Shown here: piece by piece, positions 59,758 through 64,000 of the stretch
Layout of the letters: the number at the start of each line of letters is the position of its first letter
Numbering within the stretch: the first letter of the stretch is position 1
Origin: Symbiodinium natans
Taxonomy: Eukaryota; Sar; Dinophyceae; Suessiales; Symbiodiniaceae
Reading direction: 5' to 3'
DNA length: 64,000 bases
Assembly (NCBI GenBank): GCA_905221605.1
Contig: CAJNDS010001591.1
Span: 60,001 to 124,000 of the forward strand
The notes under the pieces: model-generated
The model's database searches: none
What the model saw: only the letters and a program-made list of their open reading frames with translations
What the model was told of the DNA's origin: nothing
Program-made: the position numbers and the translations under genes

Positions 59758-62219
59758 CGCAGACCTTTTCACATGCCACTTCTTTTGTTCCTGTTGTCAG
59801 CTTGTCCAGGCCACTTCAACCCACAACCCCTTGCCTTGCCCATGTCACCTAGAGTGAGCGTCGAAACCCGAAGCCCAGGAGCAGCGAGAAATCTATTGGC
59901 GTATTGAAAACGAAACTGTCCTGGAGGTGCTTCTGGCAATGGCCCCTCAGCGGGAAAAGTGCTCTCCTGCTCTTTTGGATTGTTCTGAGAGGCTTCCAAA
60001 TAATCCTTTTCACCCAAGAAAAGGCACATGTCCTGAGCCTTAGTCTCAGTTGCATGGCCCATGGCATTGCGAAGGGAGTTAGGGTGCTTTATGAGTGATT
60101 GCCCTAAAATGGAGGTAATGAGACGATTGGGGGTGGGGGGGGGGCATGCTGGGGCCTTTGTCATGCTGCCTGTCAGCAGCCCAAGCACACGTTGCTCAGG
60201 CCCTTGAGGTTCTCCTTGTGAACGTGTGCATCATTTTCCTTGACCGCTCGGCCAGCTGGTGGGGAATCTCCGATGCATTTGCTACCGACGCTTCTGCCAC
60301 GATTCACGGTTTTTTGGCGAAACGTTGTTCGCATGTTGCGGCCGCAGAGTAGCAGAGGTTCGCACCACTATCACTCAGTGTCGACGTTCCTGTCGATGTG
60401 CACCTTGACAATTCAAAGATGGGCGGGGCTGAAGCCAGGTACTAGTAGGTCACAGCTGCTTGCGAAAGTACACCCTAAAGTTCGGTCCGGAAGCCAGGAG
60501 ATAGCCTGCGCAGTTCAAAGGTATGGCCTGGTCTTCGATGCGGCTTGTCCGCTGTTTGATCATGATGCCCATCTCAGACGACCCTTGGCAAGCAAGGGAG
60601 TTTCCAAGCTTCCGTGTGGTGGCCGCAGAAGAGCTAGCTCTAACACCTCCAAGAAGTCGCAAGACCAATGGTAGAACCCTTAATTTCGTTATGTGATTTC
60701 GTTATGTGATTTCGTTATGATGATCGGTACACACATTGCAACTTAAGAAACTTTGAGTCGAAGTTGATGTATAGCACCAATCAATATGTGACATATGTGC
60801 ATTGCAATAAGTACTATGCTTTCAGCCACTTTCCCAAACTCCAAAGTCTTGAAGTTGTGAATGGTCAGTGTTCCGAGTTCATGCCTGGCTTTGTGCGCAC
60901 CGTTCACTGGTGTCTAAGATAATTTGTCCAACGCGCTGACCTCCTTCAACTGTACTGTGCTTGGTCTGATGTGTCATCTTCCGGCCTGCCCCGAGCATGA
61001 GCAATGAAACTCGGTGCCAAGGACAACTGCATTCTGATCCTCACCGCCTTTGGCATGACGCCCTTGGCAGGGGTGCTGCTCGCTGAGCAGTTGATGCCGT
61101 CCCTTCATCCTTGAAGCAACCTGACCAGTTGCAGGAACATGCGGGGCTTGACCATATCTTGACATGCTTTGCGAAGCGGAGGTTGGTCATTGTTGCCGAC
61201 CGAATGGCAGACACAGGCTGCGCAGCTTCTTCACATTCAGGGTGATGAGGTTGCTTCACGTTGGGACTCGAAAAGATGACTTTAAAATGGTTTCTCTACC
61301 TCAGCGGCCTTGTCTACCAAGCCAGGTATGATCTCGGAGCCCTTGGCGGACAGCTTGGTTACGAGCGGCCCTCAGATTTGGCAACTTAGCACACCTACTC
61401 GTAGACTGACACTTGGGGGTTTCCGAAATTAGGGGTACCTTATTGGGGTCCTTACTATTTGGGAATCCTACTATTTGGGATCTATATGTGGGGTTTCTTA
61501 TGTTCGTAATCCTGGAGATCCGTTGAGATGCGTTGGGAGGAGCTACGGGTTCATGATTGGCTTCTCCTGGGAGAAAGCCTTTGCGAGTGCATCGAATCTC
61601 CTGAGACTTGGGCCTGCAGCCTCATCTGCAAGACCAAATTACCAAAACAGCGCGGCGTCTTTTTGAGTCACCAGTTGATCCATCCAAGTTGGGGTAACTC
61701 AGGATCGGCGAGTACTTCGAGGGCAGTAGCGCACTTAAGACAACTGAAGCGAGGCGTTCTTTTCATGGAGCTACTGGATTGAATTCCTTGCAGCAGCTCC
61801 GATGTTTATGGGTCACAGGTAAGACCGTCCGACCACATGGTCCATACGAGTTCTGGACTGGCCTGGGAGTGTGCGCAGCTCTCGCCACCCCAGTTGCAAT
61901 AGTGCCCCCAACCATAACAAGAAACCCTATCCTTGAACCAAACCCCTGACCCAACTGGCTTCTCGGTTCTGACTGCATGGCTCAGGTTTTGGTGATGCTT
62001 CCCGGATGGCGCTTCCTCATCCTTCCGCATGCGTTGCGGCCACTTCCTCCACGCACTGAGCTGCTGAAGCACAGCTAAGCTGAGAACCGGGGCCTCGTTA
62101 ATGCCATCGCACGTGAGTGTCCAAGTCCAAGCAGGCTTGACAGCGTGCACGAAATTGGGCGCCCGCGAACACGCAAGCGGAGAGTCCGACGTTGACGGTT
62201 AACGCAATTGGTATTTTGA
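59758..62219. other. Long spacer
   Basis: Contains a three-copy 13-bp tandem (ATTTCGTTATGTG, 60683-60720) and small TTTGGGA repeats near 61440-61490. No supported gene. Confidence 0.45.
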
Positions 62220-62510
62220 TGTGTGCATATATGTATATATATATAGAGAGAGAGAGCTCTCTATATTATACATTTATATATTTCTGTCTGTGTGGATATG
62301 CGTGTATGGCATGGCATGGCATGGTATGGATGTCTGTCTGTCTGTCTATGTATGTAGCATATGTATACGCATCTGTATATGTGTGTACATAGGTATGAAC
62401 ATTGTGTTACATTCGAGTGTATTGTGGTGTGTGTGTGTGTCACAATTGTCCCATTTTGTGGTACACATACATATGTATATACACATATGCACATACGTAT
62501 TTACATGTTT
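62220..62510. repeat. TA/GA/TG-rich simple-sequence block
   Basis: Short runs of TATA, GAGA, GGCAT, TCTG and GTGT follow one another over 290 bases. No coding meaning. Confidence 0.8.
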
Positions 62511-63697
62511 TTCAACGCGTTCGGTGGCGCGCCCGGTCCGTGGGCCGTGTAGGAGGAGGGAGGGAGAGTAGCGTCCCAAGCTGGTGGCCGACTTTTTCGC
62601 TTTGGCACAGACTGCCCTGTGCCAGGGCGTGCGGAGCAGAAAAGCAAGTGAAGCGGCGATGCTGTGATGCTTTGCGCGGTTGTTGGGTTGTTGAAGTGTG
62701 TCGAAATCGGGCAGGCGCACACTGGTACCACGGCGCCATTTGGAAGGCCAGGGAAGTTGAGAGGTCTGAGAGGGCAGCTGCCTGCAGCAAGAAATTTGGC
62801 CCTCCCAGGCTCTTTGGCAGCAATTCCAGGTCCTGCTGCCAAGAAGGCAGTAAGGACTGCTCGGGGCTGTGGCTACAGCCTGTGGCGCTGCTTGCTGTGG
62901 TCTCTCATGTCTACCTGCCGGATGGTCAGGACCCTGACGGTTAGATGGACGAAAGCCTCAGCCTCAGCGGTGTGTCCCGGAAGAGGCAGTTCGGGGGAAT
63001 GCTTCCAACTTTTGCAGGTCGTGCTTCTGCTCTTCGTGCAGTACCGCTTGGTACCTCGGGCTCCATCCTCAAGATCGGAGATATGTATTTGTTGCAGAGT
63101 TGGGTCTTAAAAGCAGCTGAAAGCTTCCTCTCAGGTTTTCCATGCGGGGTGGCCGCCTTGGACAATACGAAGTGATGTTGGGAGTTGCGAAGTTTCAGAT
63201 TGACACGCACACATCGAGAAGCACACCAAGCGTGGATACCCGAAACCTTGTCCACGGCAGCTGCCAAGCGCATTTCCCGTTCGATCGGCTCTTGGCTCAA
63301 GTGCTCCACTTGCTGAGGCTCTTGTCGGAGTCCCTGCTTCTAGAGTAGGCAGGATGCCCCTACTTGGCAGCCCAAAAGCTTGCAAACATTCAGGGGGACC
63401 AGCGGACCAGCAGATCAACCCAGGATCGCCTGGACAGTTGCGAAGAAGAGTTCAACCCACAGATGTGGCGTGCTCCCCTTGGGATATGCTGGCTGGCCCA
63501 AAGTCTCCTCGGGTCGACTTTCCGCCGCGCGCATCGGTGGCTGGAAAGCTGCCTGTCTGTGAGCGGCGCCTTCAAGCAAGCGCTACGGCACACCGACAGA
63601 ACCCGCTGCATGCACGAATACTTCGAAGGGAGGAAGCAATCCAGCTCGGCGCGGCCAAGCTTTCTGGCATGCGGCATATACGGTAGTCGCATGCTTT
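62511..63697. other. Possible exons, unidentified
   Basis: A + frame ends LPGSLAAIPGPAAKKA at a GTAAGG donor (62850), and DESLSLSGVSRKRQFGGMLP (about 62948) is protein-like. The frame 63364-63717 (FNPQMWRAPLGICWLAQSLL) may also be coding. No identity. Confidence 0.3.
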
Positions 63698-63952
63698 TTA
63701 TTTTGCTTTTTGCCTAGCTTGACGTAGACGTTCATCTGCATGAACCAGGGGGAGCTCTTCGATGATGTGGTTCACTGCTGCTTTTGGACTCAGACCTTGC
63801 TGTACCGACCAGCCATGCAAACCTTCGAGTACCATGTTGGCTGTTGCACGTTCTTCAGATTCCGGCGTGGGGACTCTGAAGGTCCTCGAGTGCAGGCTCT
63901 GGCAAAGGATATCTGCTCGTCGAACGGCCGAGATCAACACCACCGAAGCCAA
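63698..63952 (-). CDS. Possible C-terminal exon on the - strand
   Basis: This 84-codon frame reads ANMVLEGLHGWSVQQGLSPK, AAVNHIIEELPLVHADERLR and QARQKAK, then stops. It would be the only - strand gene piece in the window. No family is recognised. Confidence 0.3.
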   Translation of the reverse strand: MASVVLISAVRRADILCQSLHSRTFRVPTPESEERATANMVLEGLHGWSVQQGLSPKAAVNHIIEELPLVHADERLRQARQKAK

Positions 63953-64000
63953 AGGTTTGGAGGGCGGCTTTCCATGCGAGCAATTGCCTTCTTGCTCCGT

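Overview
The window reads as nuclear DNA of a dinoflagellate, most likely a Symbiodiniaceae-like alga. The evidence is: a near-perfect copy of the dinoflagellate spliced leader in front of an intronless gene (22805-22826); introns with GC or GA donors beside normal GT donors, followed by AG|G acceptors; TTTAGGG-type telomere motifs scattered through introns and spacers; many short pentatricopeptide-repeat (PPR) exons; long simple-sequence tracts; and every recognisable gene on the + strand, as in the unidirectional gene clusters of these algae.

Layout. 1-6.6 kb: a retroelement-like unit open at the left edge. It has a Ty3-like reverse transcriptase, a frameshifted RNA 2'-phosphotransferase (Tpt1/KptA) cistron, and a 1284-residue ORF with a C2H2 finger, RanBP2-type fingers, a membrane segment, a SWIM finger and a single phospholipase-D/Nuc (HKD-like) domain. 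A GC-rich hairpin motif recurs at each cistron border. 7-11.9 kb: spacer with a spliced-leader-like site and a TTTAGGG array. 11.9-14.2 kb: tubulin-tyrosine-ligase-family gene with resolvable introns. 14.9-17.6 kb: PPR exons. 17.9-19.8 kb: an intronless double-hotdog thioesterase fused to an AONS/BioF-type PLP enzyme. 20.2-21.5 kb: more PPR exons. 22.8-24.5 kb: intronless helical protein behind the spliced-leader relic. 25-31 kb: a dsRBD-like exon, unidentified exons and GA/GAA repeats. 31.1-36.7 kb: split SF1 helicase (DNA2/NAM7/UPF1-like) followed by a WW domain, with a roughly 0.75-kb CA/CG tract in one intron. 39.9-46.5 kb: SNF2-family ATPase with a RING-H2 finger between its lobes (SHPRH/RAD5-like), interrupted by an in-frame TGA. 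48-64 kb: mostly spacer, a G-rich minisatellite (52.06-53.31 kb), a retroelement scrap, a tRNA-Asp-like half and isolated coding-like exons.

The most unusual object is the RT + Tpt1/KptA + zinc-finger/PLD unit: a reverse transcriptase next to an RNA-end-processing enzyme and a Nuc-like phosphodiesterase, joined by repeated inter-cistron hairpins. The other genes look like ordinary host genes with no evident shared pathway. Exon boundaries were read by eye from protein-family motifs and splice-site logic; those not given explicitly are approximate.
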